Of a stretch of DNA of 64,000 nucleotides, positions 13,438 to 24,400 are shown piece by piece. Position 1 is the stretch's first letter; the number at the start of each line of letters is the position of its first letter. The position numbers and the translations under genes are program-made. The notes beneath the pieces were generated by a model. The model searched no databases. It was given only the letters and a program-made list of their open reading frames with translations, and was not told where the DNA came from. The stretch lies in NCBI GenBank assembly GCA_023238725.1, contig CM041548.1, forward strand, positions 16,203,752 to 16,267,751. Direction: 5' to 3'. Source of the stretch: Scortum barcoo. Its lineage: Eukaryota; Chordata; Actinopteri; Centrarchiformes; Terapontidae.

Positions 13438-16400
13438 AGGATCATCCAGATCTGTGCCCTTCTCATTATAAACAGTTTGATAATTGATCCTACTCTGCTT
13501 TTTAATAAATAAGCAGAGTTAAAGTGAAGGTTTAGCATTTCCTCATTACATGCATTCTATAACCTCAAACCACATCTCTTTTTTAATATTTTCTCATCTC
13601 TACTCACTCTCTCTATCTTTTTCACTCTCCCACACACACATAAAAGCAGAGTATATGGTTCCTCTATTGTCTGACATTGTTTACCACGTGGCCCTGGTTC
13701 AACTTCTTCTCCTTATCAGTGTTGGGTCATGGTGGTATTTCCTGCCTGCAACAAGAGCAGAAGGTGGCACAGGATGAGTGCTGCTTCCTGTGCTGGCACA
13801 CCCAACATGTACCCACTGGCCCCAAACACTGCAGTGCAGTCAGAGGAAGTGTTATGGGGGCCTTGTTTAGTTGCCCCAATACGCAGAGCATGTTTTTAGC
13901 TAATAGCTCGTACATCTGTTTGCCCGAGATCAAAGATAGCTGCATGATGCTGACTAATGGTTAGCTGACAGCGGTTTATTTGCAAATCATTTGATCTTTG
14001 CTGGGTTAACGGGTTATTTCAAAGGTGTTTGTGCGTGCTGGACAAAATGCAACTGATTGACAAAAAAGGTGGGGATGGGTCCTGAGCCCTGAGATGGACT
14101 CAGAGCCACAGCAGAGTTGGAAATTAGACTTATGATCAGTTTGACTGCAGTCTTTCAGTCAGCCATTTCTACTGATATTTAATAAAATATCAAATCAATC
14201 AAAAATGTATCGCTCATAGGGTGAAAAAAAAATTCAAAAAGGATCTGAGATATTATATCACAGGATATTAAAATTTTACTTAAATCTTTGATTAGTCATA
14301 CAGTGCTGTAATCATCAGATTAAGATGAAAAGAATGAAAAAAAGAGAAATAGCTATAAAAATTAAGTATGATCATTAACGTAAAGGGCCTTCAGATAACT
14401 AGTGCATTAATTAATGACAAGATAAATACATAATCAAAACACATCATGTCACATTGATTGATTTTAAATAAAATGATGCCTTTGCTTTTGATATTTTAAA
14501 ACTTTTTAATATCATCCAAACAAGAGCCTTTGTCTTTGTATAGCAACCTCTCAAGAGTCCCTGAGCGGAGGGGGCTCCCTGTGTGACATTAATATATTGT
14601 CTGCTACCATTTTTTCCACTGTGGAAACCTTGTTTGGCAGGAATGTCGTTTCATCTTGATCTCGATACAGCCTTTCCCATGGGAAGTACACAGAGGAATC
14701 TTTGGTCTCATCAGGGGGAATCTGCAGATGTTTGTAAATACGCATGCGGCTGCTAAGACCAGGGAGGACTTGCCCTTCAAACAGTCTGATGGTGAATGTT
14801 TATCAGAAGTGGGTTTCTTGGGAAGCAATGATCACTGGGCTAGCTCGCTGAACGTATTTGGAGTGCGGCCTGTTACATGTCATTGCGAGCCGGGTTTTCT
14901 TTGCATACGCCCATCCCCTCCATCTCCCAAGCTGCATCCTACAACGAGCCAACTGTAAATCAGTGGATGCTGTGTGTGTGTATTACAACCTTCAGTGAAC
15001 CGCAGGCATTTTCACTTCTAAAGCTTGATATTGGCAGCCCTTACATTTACTAACTACAGGGCCCTAGTTGCTCCAGAAGCGTAACTCCATTAGACAGTTA
15101 AAAATCAATGAAAAGTTTTTATTTTACATGTACGGAGATGATAATTTATACATATATATATCATATTATAACATGTATTCTTATGTATAAACCACTCTGA
15201 AGCAGGCAAACCTGGGAAAAGATAACAGTCTTTTCACAACAGAAGTTTTGACTTGTCAGATCAGGAAAAACTCAGCCGTTACTAACAGCATTAATGAGCT
15301 CTTTCCTCTGTTTGAGTGTCCCTGTCAGTCAGACAATGAGGAAATAACCTCCCTAAAAAAGACCTTTTACCAGTGATGAAGGAAGTAATCAGAAGCTTTT
15401 TTGGGCAGTGTAACAAGCTGTAAAACATAACAATATTAATACATTATCAGCTTACTGTAGGAAGATGATCTAGCAGACAAGGAGCAACATGTGTACCTGA
15501 TGAATGTAAGTCTGGTATTTTAAGCTCTATTCACTGATGAGTCACTATCTTTGTCCTTTGTAATGTTCAGTCCTGGTCTGGAGCATGCGGCCTGCAGTCT
15601 TTTAATCACAGGTTGTTGTGTTTTTTTTGTGTGTGTGAAAACAGCTGTATTCTGTGGCAGTTAAGATATAAGACAAATACTTAAAAATTAATCATTTTTG
15701 CTAACATACTCTGTAGCTAATTATCCATATGAAGAGGATCATTCTCATTTGTTACTGTAGATGACAACACAGTTGACCCATTGTTCACATAGAAGTATTT
15801 ATAACTGCAGCTTTAATTATCACAAGTAAATGTTTTTATTATACAGAATGAGCCCAATCACTGTGTTACATCATTATACAGTATATCATATCTGATAATT
15901 CTAACTAAATATTAAATAAATACTAATAGGATTTTTATGCTGCAGGTGGAACTAACTATAACCCTTTATGCTTCTGTTTTAACCAGAGCAAGTGTCAAAT
16001 AAAAGTGTAACATTTTCCCAAGTGTAGTGAGGTGGAACTATGAGCATGGCATAAAAGTTAAATACCTAGTAAAGAACGTAAAAACGTTTCTTGAGCACAG
16101 ATTTCATGTACTTAGTTACGTTCCACAACTGGACATTACATTAGGACAGCATGACAGCGAGCATCTGCAAATATACAGTATTATAGTTCACATGGCTTTC
16201 ATTAATGCAGGGATTACATGCGATGCATATGTTTCCTTTTGAAAATACAACATTTGGTACCTCGCAACACAAGACACTTTGATTGGGTTTGTGTGTAACT
16301 GTATCCTCGGCCACATTAGGGACTCATATTGAACCATTTTATAGGGGGCAGGGCAACTAAATAGTCCCCCTCTATGCTCAAACAGTCCGTTCCCTGTAAT

Positions 16401-17625
16401 CTGGGTTTGGTGAATGGTATGACCATCGTCTCCAGCGCGATCCCCCTCTGAGCAATTAGATGCTACAGATGCATCTGTGGTGAAAGCCACTGAAATGGTT
16501 GATGTGAGGATTTATGCTCCAAGGAAAGAGATGGTTTTCAAACATTATCAGTAGAGGAACAGAGATGTGTGCGTGCTTTTTATCTTCTTCTTCTGTTTTT
16601 GCTAGGCTTTCTGTTTTCTGTTAGTTTTCTTTCCTCTTTTTGTTGCTTTTTCATCTTTTAAATTTAGCATGAGGGGATGCTTTTAGGTTCACAGTGTAAT
16701 TAATAGCACTGCCCTAAATGTTTTACAGATGATAAAATTTTCTTTCAGTTATAATGCCTGAACAATAGTAAGAGTTTGTGTTTTGTGAGACAGCTTTCTG
16801 TGCCCTACAGTATGGTCGATATCCAAGGCTTGTATAAACGCGTAGTGTGTAGAGAGTATCTTTTCTGTCTGTCACTTCATCTCCACACATGAACCACACC
16901 AAGAAACAGGATGTTCCCTGTCACACAGAGGTGGGAGTCACACGCTGCAGCGTTTGCTCACATGTTTGCTTCCCCGCCGCAATGTGATCTCTTTCTAAAA
17001 CGAGCTTTGGCAGCGTTTTGGACACCTATCGATGTTCTGCCGGGGAACAATGGCCCTAAAAGTGTCCCGATACCAAAGGTTGTAACCTCTGGAACTTTTA
17101 AGATAAACTTTCCCTTCCTTCACAGCGTCTGACTAATGCTGGTGGACAAAGCCAGTTCACAGCGGTAGGAGAAGACAGAGAGAGGCTGTTGTCAGAATGG
17201 GCCTTTGCAATTTCCTTAGGTTTACCAGTGGCACCAAGAAAACTGTGCCAATTCATTGTGTGGGAGTGCGTCAGTTATCGTGTCTGACTCTGAACCTGGA
17301 CCGCTGAGTGTGTTGTTGTGTGTGTTTGCATGAGTGTGCACACAGACCCACATGCAAGCTGTGTTGAGTCAGATGTCCTCTGTGCTTTGCTCTTTGACAG
17401 AACTTGTGCCAATGTGCCTGCAATGAACTTATAAGCAAGATGTTGTGTATAGTGGTGCTATCTTTACCATACGTGGCCTGGATTCCTGCACGTGTCTGTG
17501 GATTTAAGATTATTCAAATGTGTTTGTACGCATGCTATATTAAGTCATATTCTTCTTATGAGTTGCAGCTGTGAAATGAATGCACATCATAATTTTCATA
17601 CCTCTAGGGACAACAATGTCAGCCT

Positions 17626-17705
17626 GTAGGTAGGTAGGTAGGTAGGTAGGTAGATAGGTAGATAGATAGATAGATAGATGATAGATAGATAGATAGATAG
17701 ATAGA

Positions 17706-17798
<93 letters not shown>
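17626..17798. repeat. Compound GGTA/GATA tetranucleotide array
   Basis: About 173 bases. It begins with GTAG/GGTA units, passes through a mixed junction (TAGATAGGTAGATAG), then becomes almost pure GATA with one ATGATA and one AGAATAGA interruption. The minus strand reads as an endless IYLS frame, which is an artefact. A stray GATAGCTAGATAGAAAG sits at about 17953. Confidence 0.97.
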
Positions 17799-20700
17799 CC
17801 TGTTAAAGTATTAAAGCCAAAAGAAGTTACTGTCATTTAATAACTTTATTATTAGACAGTAATCATCGGTTAATGTTAGTCATTTTCTATACTGCTTTGG
17901 GAATATAGATGTCTGATCTGTAATGCCAGTAAAGCGTATTTGAATTAGAGGTTGATAGCTAGATAGAAAGATAATGTGTCCTATGAGGTGTTACTGGAAT
18001 ATTGTGAACTTGCTTCGAGGTAAGTGGTATCTGAAGGACTGAAGAGGCACATTCACCTGACAGACTGACATCTATAAGAAGCTCTGTTACAAGTGAGAAG
18101 AAAAAAAAAAGCTTCCACAATCTGGAAAAAAACAAAACATTTCACATTCCAGATGCATTGGCGGGCCCCTTAATCATGGGCAATGTAACTGAAGAAGGAG
18201 TGATTTAAAATGACCTGATTGTTTTGTGCCACTATTCTCACAAGCAATTTGCAAGTTGTATTACATTTCTCTCTGCTGTACGCACACACGCACACGCACA
18301 CCCGAGCTTGTGGGACTCAAGCGTCGTGTTTAAAGATGTTTTTTCCTTTGGCATGAGCTGTATTTGTGCATTTCATCCTGCGACAAAGTCTTGATTGAAA
18401 GTGGCTTGCGAAGACAGACTGCGTGAGGTGGCGGGCTGGCTGGCAGCGGGTGCAGTGATCCAGCAGCTCACTTGCTTTTGCAGCCAGTGGACCAAAGACA
18501 TCATGAGCAAATCAGTAATTAAACACTCTTTCCTGGGTAGAGAGAGGAATTGTTCAGAAAAAAACACCTAGAAGGGTGCATGTTATATTTAAACATCACT
18601 TCATGGACAGAAAAAGTAAAGATACTTTTTATCTGGTGGGATTATTTTTCATATTTCACCTGATTTTAAGACAAACTCTCTTTAAAAGCAAACCTGCTGC
18701 ACTGTACTAACAGAGCTTGGATTTTTGAGCCCACTGATACCTCACAACGTTGTGCGGCTAAGGCACACTGACCCGCCAAATCAATATTTCCTTTTTCCTT
18801 AATGACGTATTTCCAATTTCCTTGTGAACAAACAAGATAAAGCTTTCATATTCTGTGAAATGTTTGTTTCCCTGGCTCCCCTGACTTGCGCTACAGATTT
18901 TGAAAACATACCTAAAAATACAACCAACAATACCATAAACAACACAAAAAATCCTGCTTAAGAATTAGTTTTTGTATATCTCATGTGAAAATCAAAAGCT
19001 GCCAGTGGAAAAAAAAAAGGGCAAAAAAGGCATCTCTTGTGTGATGTGCTGTCATGTATAATTTTAGGCACCAAAAACATGGTGTGCAGTGCATGAGCTG
19101 AAAACTACATCAAATACAGAGTTGGTAGCACCGTGCACCCCTCAAACTAACACAACAGTCTTATTTCTAATCAGATCAACTTAACACTGAATCTAAAATA
19201 CACAGGGACCCAAACCAGGTCCGGAGAAACTTAACTCTGAGCTGAACTTTTAAAACTGTCAAATATCGTTTTTACAGTACCTGCCATAAATTCACTCTTT
19301 CTAACAGCAATTCAGCATCTTTCAGACTTCGCAACACTTGCCATGCCTCGGCTTAGCACTCGCTGATGATTCATTATCCCCTTTGTGGCATACCTCCAGT
19401 TGGCACTTAGTGCGGGGGAGACATCTTATAAGAAATGTGGGCAGAATATATGCATTTAATGCTGCATGTGGGAGAGACACTGCCCTTGTTTTGCCACTTT
19501 TTGTTCTCACGGAGATGCGGAGAAAGGTACAAAGAGCCTCCCGGCGCCTCTGTAATGTGATGTGACGCGGCGCTTGAGTGTTATCTCAAGGCATGCGTCC
19601 AGAGATTTGTCATCAGGTCGCTGTGTTTACCTTTCCACTCGACCAGAGCAGTTTACAGGAACGCCAAGCACCTGCCATTGAGCATAATACCTCTCAGGAT
19701 GTTTGCATGCCGCTTGTTTGTCTGTGTTTGCACGACGAGGTGGGGGGAAAAAAATTATTCAAAGGCGGTGGAACATTGAGAAACTTGTGTAAAGGGGGAA
19801 AGCTAAAAGTAACAGTGGAAGAGGCCCATGAAGTAACACTAAAAAAGGCCGTGTTTAAATAAGCCTTTTCTGGGCACACGGGAGCGTTGTGTGTTTCCTG
19901 TTGAAATGAAGCAGATAAAGTGAAGTCATAAAAGGAGCTTGTTTGGGTGTTGTGGTCAGGGAGCAGGATGTTGTGACCCTCTGGGAGCCCACATGCGCTG
20001 AGGTCAGCGTGGAATGGCCGTTTCGGGCTCACAGCGCTGTCGGATCTCCACCTTGTGGCTTGGACCCCATCTCGCCTAGCTCAACGTCCGCCTGGCACAC
20101 ACGCTTGTGCAAACACACACGCACACACACACATCCAGCTGCCGACACCCACTCAGAGCTCCAAAGTAAAAAAGGTCAGTGAAATGAGCTAAACATGTGA
20201 ACCAGTCTGACTGTGAGCCCAATCAGACCAAAGTGCAACAAATGATCGTTGTTTTTTTTTGGCCCACATTGTTTACATGATCATTAAAAGTATCCTGAAT
20301 TATCAAGTGGTTTTAAATGTACCCATGAACATACTGACATCCATCATCTGATTGCTCTTATACTGAAGACAACTTTAAAAAAAGTTCTTGAGTCTGTCTT
20401 TTTCTACGCTACGCCCACACTGAAACGAACCCACGAAAACAATCCAAGAGCAGCTAACGAAGCTGAGCGGCGTAGGAAGGAGCGGATGTCCCATGTGGAG
20501 AGTTATATGTGCTGGGGGTCACGGGGTCAGGACTGAAACCTGACATCACACCTCGAGTATGCGGATCGAAAACGCGTGTCCACCGAGCCCCCTGCAATAG
20601 TCTGGTAATTTATAGGCCTTACGGTGGACTTAACCTCCGCTGTGTCTTCAATAAAAACCAACACCGTGAGATATGGAGTGACTCTCGCCAATTCTCGAGT

Positions 20701-21043
20701 CACCCTCCTTTTGATTAACTGAGTGCCTGGAACCTCTCCAGAAAAGTGACATGTAGAAATGGAGGAATGTAAAAAAAAAAGATTAAATATGAGCAGAGGC
20801 CCTGCAGTTTGCTTTGGAGGGCTCTAAGTAAGATCTGAAAGGTGTGACCACTTTTGAAGTAAATCAGGCTGTTTGCATGTTTTTTTGCTTTGCCTGTAGG
20901 TGAAGCCTCTAGTTGAAACTTTTTTTTTTTTTTTTTTTCCCCCCTCTGGGCAGCATGTCATTCATTTCAAGTCCCGCTGCCTTAATGACACGCTTCAGGA
21001 CTGCGGGAGCCACATGGAAAGGACTGAGATGTGAGAAAGAAAG

Positions 21044-21046
<3 letters not shown>

Positions 21047-21078
<32 letters not shown>
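21047..21078. repeat. (AG)n microsatellite upstream of tgfbr2
   Basis: 32 bases of AG about 270 bases before the receptor ATG, in a purine-rich stretch (21030-21090). It is in the likely promoter or leader. GA tracts there can bind GAGA-type factors, but no function is shown. Confidence 0.95.
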
Positions 21079-21085
<7 letters not shown>

Positions 21086-21247
21086 AAGAAACTGTCCAAC
21101 CCCTCTGAAGATTTCCTGTTCCATGAGAAGCGCACATACTGTGAGTCATATAGGGCCAGTCCTGCCTGCTGTGTTTACTCTGCTTCTCCTTCCCCGAGCT
21201 GTGGAGGCGCCCCCCCTTTTTCTCTCTCTCTTTTTTTAAGAGCAACA

Positions 21248-21269
21248 GGCGGACCGAAGACAGTCCGCC
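21248..21269 (+). promoter_or_regulatory. GC-rich hairpin in presumed tgfbr2 5' leader
   Basis: GGCGGAC (21248-21254) and GTCCGCC (21263-21269) are perfect 7-base reverse complements separated by 8 bases. They lie about 75-95 nt upstream of the receptor ATG. In RNA this would be a stable short stem next to the upstream ORF. Whether it is transcribed is unknown. Confidence 0.4.
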
Positions 21270-21310
21270 GAGTCTGGATATTAACCCGCTGTCAGGGCTT
21301 CGGCTAATTA

Positions 21311-21397
21311 ATGAGAAAGAGGGAAGAGTTTGGTCCGTCTCTCAATGGAGCTACGTCGGTTTTCCGCTTTTTGGTGTGGAGCGATACTCTTTGGTAG
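21311..21397 (+). other. Upstream ORF overlapping the tgfbr2 start
   Basis: An ATG at 21311 opens a 28-codon frame that ends at TAG 21395-21397. It is in a different frame from the receptor and overlaps its first 53 coding bases. If the transcript starts upstream of 21311, ribosomes that use this ATG would pass the receptor start without initiating there. Its context is weak (T at -3, A at +4), so leaky scanning is expected. The transcription start is not visible in the sequence, so whether this ATG is in the mRNA is inferred. Confidence 0.5.
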
Positions 21398-21420
21398 TGT
21401 GGCGCTGCCGGAGGAGGCGG
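21345..21420 (+). CDS. tgfbr2: tgfbr2 coding exon 1 (signal peptide)
   Basis: The first 25 codons begin MELRRFSAFWCGAILF and form a signal peptide: a basic start, a hydrophobic core at about residues 6-20, and likely cleavage near VAL-PEEA. The exon ends one base into codon 26 at a consensus GTGAGT donor (21421). This phase matches human TGFBR2 exon 1, which also ends in phase 1. The ATG at 21345 was chosen because it is the only in-frame ATG directly before a signal peptide; the codon at 21330 in the same frame is TTG. Its start context is poor (T at -3, G at +4). Sequence conservation here is low, so the call rests on position, phase and the signal-peptide character. Confidence 0.85.
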
Positions 21421-24400
21421 GTGAGTCCAAACTTTTTTTTTTTCTTCTTCTAAGTCCTTCTAGAAAAAGTTTTTCTTTTTTTTTAAACCCCGCTTTGAAG
21501 TACTGTAGCGCTACAGTGTCACACATTTCCTCCTTTAGGAAACTATAATGAACTTCCTTCGTTGTTTCCTCGCAGCTTTTAGAGTTGGCTACATTATTAC
21601 GTCGCTCACAATTGAATAAAAAGTCAAATTAATTCGATTAAAAGCTATTTATTTTACAGCTTATCTAGCAGCTTTCTAAATTGCTAGCACTGTAACTTCC
21701 TGTAAGTGTGAATTAATTTGTGTTGACTGTTCAGTGAATGCTACATTCGCTCCTGTGAGGGGGGGTATCACCTGTTGTGTGCTCCCAGCCTTTAAAGCTT
21801 ATCTCCATCTTTGATGTGTAGCTGCTCAGGTCTAGCATCCTCCTCCTCTTCCTCCTCCTCCCCCCTCCCCGGATGAAGACAGTGTTTTACCTTCATCTGT
21901 CTCAAAGACTCAGTCCCAGAGGCACCAAGTGGCTTTGGCTGCTCCTAATCCCCTGCCTCCCCCTCCCTCCTGCCTCTGTGCAATTATATGTAGCCCTGGG
22001 TGACAATTACTAGCATTCATCCCTTCCAATGCCCGCCTCCTGGGTTTAAATGACATGCTCTTTCAGAGGAGTTGCTCTAATAATATAATTACTCTGGCTC
22101 AACCACCTCCCACCACCAGCACTCGGGCATGGACTTAAAACACTTCACCCAGCCCGCCGGGCCGAGTGTCTGTTAAGTGGTTCAGTCCATAGTTGAGGTG
22201 TGATATTTTGATGCTTTTGTTTTATTTGTGGAAGAGACCAAGGCAATACTTGTGTGCAATATCCTGCTTGCTTCTTGCAAGAGTAACGGTGGGGGACAGG
22301 ATGCCGTCGACACAGAGGGCTGTTCCTTTGCGCTGCAGGTTGTGCAGTATTTTGGGTTGCAGCAAGCCGCAGCTCTAACCCCGCCCGGCAGATTGGGTGA
22401 AATGATACAGTAGGCTTTTTGTGTCAGGTTAAGAGCAACACACACACACGTGTTCAGCACCGATTCCTCAAGTCAGTGTGAAGTCAGGCGAACAGACACC
22501 CAACAGACTTTTTTTCCACTGTCCCCCGTCAAGAAGTTTGCTTTCGCTTCCTCCCTCCGTCTGAAACATCTCACATGTGATCACGAGTCGTCAGGTGACT
22601 GGGTACCGCTTCAGATGTTTGTTTACTGTGCTCTCTCACTAGACAATCTTTAAACTACAGCTTGCTGGTAGAAGTGAACTCGCTTTCTCTCTTGGTTTGG
22701 CCTCGAGTTGTGTGTTCTGATGCATAGAACAGATTCAACTTCCTGTGCGCGTCAGGCACGAGTTAACATGCGGTTATATGGTTTACTGTAAAGGTACTCT
22801 GTCACATGGTTTTTCAATTTTTCTGTTTTTGTGATCAGGCTATTTTGATTCTAGTTACGTGTCATGTTTTTGTTCAGCATAAACACTCAAGATCTGACGG
22901 GTTAAGAAGGAGGTTTTGTCCCTCACTCTCTCCAACTCAGTTTATTCAGTTTACTCACTGCCAGTGACCTAACTTGATCTTCATCATACCACTTAAGTCT
23001 ATCTTGTGTACACTTGTACAAACTCATCATCTACGAATCATGTGAAATTGTCTGTGTGACGCATTATTTCCTGACTATCCTTCAGCCACTGCGCTAGATT
23101 GATCCTGGGAAATTTGGAATATCCTTTTTTAGGGTCATCTCCAACTCTTAAAGCCACAAGATCCACTTTCCACTGGTACTTTTATGTGGTGAGCAGTACT
23201 CCGTTTTAGGAAAAGGAATATAAGAGTAGGGAGGAGAGGTTATTTACCCTCCTTGTTGCGCCATTTCTCCTTACTATACCAAACAGAGACCTGCTGCCCA
23301 GCTGATTTTTATCATCAAGAGTTTCCCAATACAAGGACAAACTGCAGTCTGCAGTCTGAGAATTTCTGTACCAATACAAACACCCAGCGACATGTACACA
23401 CACGCACACACATTTCTTTCTCTCTCCAGACATTCACAGACACTGATACATAATGTCACCCTCATTTTTTTTATATTCATGAACAGAGTTAGCACAACAC
23501 CTTTCTAGATGGGGAGTCGACTCATCGACTTGACAAATTAGAGACCTTTCAGCGAGGAGATGCATCCGTGTTCCCTTTGTTTGTTGTTCTTGCCTGTCTG
23601 GCAGTTGTCTCCTTAGATGATTATCAAACCCACAGGCACTCATCACACAATCCTGTCTGTCTCACTGATATGGGTCTGCCTGCCGGCAAAGTCAAGTCTG
23701 AACAAGTCCAAAGGAGGTGGATGCCACTGCGTGCTGCTCTTATTGTTCAGACTTCACAGGGGGAAAAAAATCTGTCCACCCCTGTAGGATGAAATAGTTT
23801 GGATTTTGTGGTTATGTTGAATATCTGCTCCTTCTTATTGGCACATTCCAAAAGACTCCCACCCTTTAATTACTTTCTGAAGTTTTTCTTGCTTTTCATG
23901 TCCAGAAACATTTTATATTTATATTTAATATTAATATATTAATAATAATAATATTTAAACATTTATATTCCTATTACTCATCATCATGAAAGTGTCTTAG
24001 TAGTTGGGGATTTTAATGTCAGATGCTGCATAGTCAACCCAATTGCATATAAGGAAATGGACGTGAGTTTGTTTTATGTTTTTACAAAGTAAACAGAATC
24101 ATTTTTGTATACCCCGCTCATCGCCGTTCCTCTGTCCTCTCCTCCTCTTTTTTTCTAGCAGCCATGTCTATGATGAAGTTAAATAGGCTGTGCAGGTTCT
24201 GTGATGTGCGGGCCACCAACTGCACGGGTAAAGGGAGCTGCAAGGTGGAGTGCAACATCACGGCCATCTGCCCTCATTACCAAGAAGTGTGTGTCAGTAT
24301 CTGGTAAGAGTGCACTCATCTGAACACAGAAGCTGGATTACCAAACCACATTTTCTTTTAAAGATATAAATAAATTTAAAATGTGCTTCCTCGCAGTGAC

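Larger units (their letters stand above)
13438..21246. other. Upstream non-coding DNA, part 2, leading to the tgfbr2 promoter
   Basis: No coding exon is recognised. It contains the tetranucleotide array at 17.6 kb, AT-rich stretches (14.2-14.5, 15.6-16.0 kb), a T19 run at 20920-20938 and the AG repeat at 21.05 kb. Unique, mixed-composition sequence at about 14.55-14.96, 16.9-17.2 and 19.3-20.1 kb may be regulatory. No clear TATA box was found before the tgfbr2 leader. Confidence 0.6.

Noticed and set aside
17540..17836. Repetitive IYLS protein on the minus strand
   Set aside because: Translation of a GATA tetranucleotide array, not a gene.
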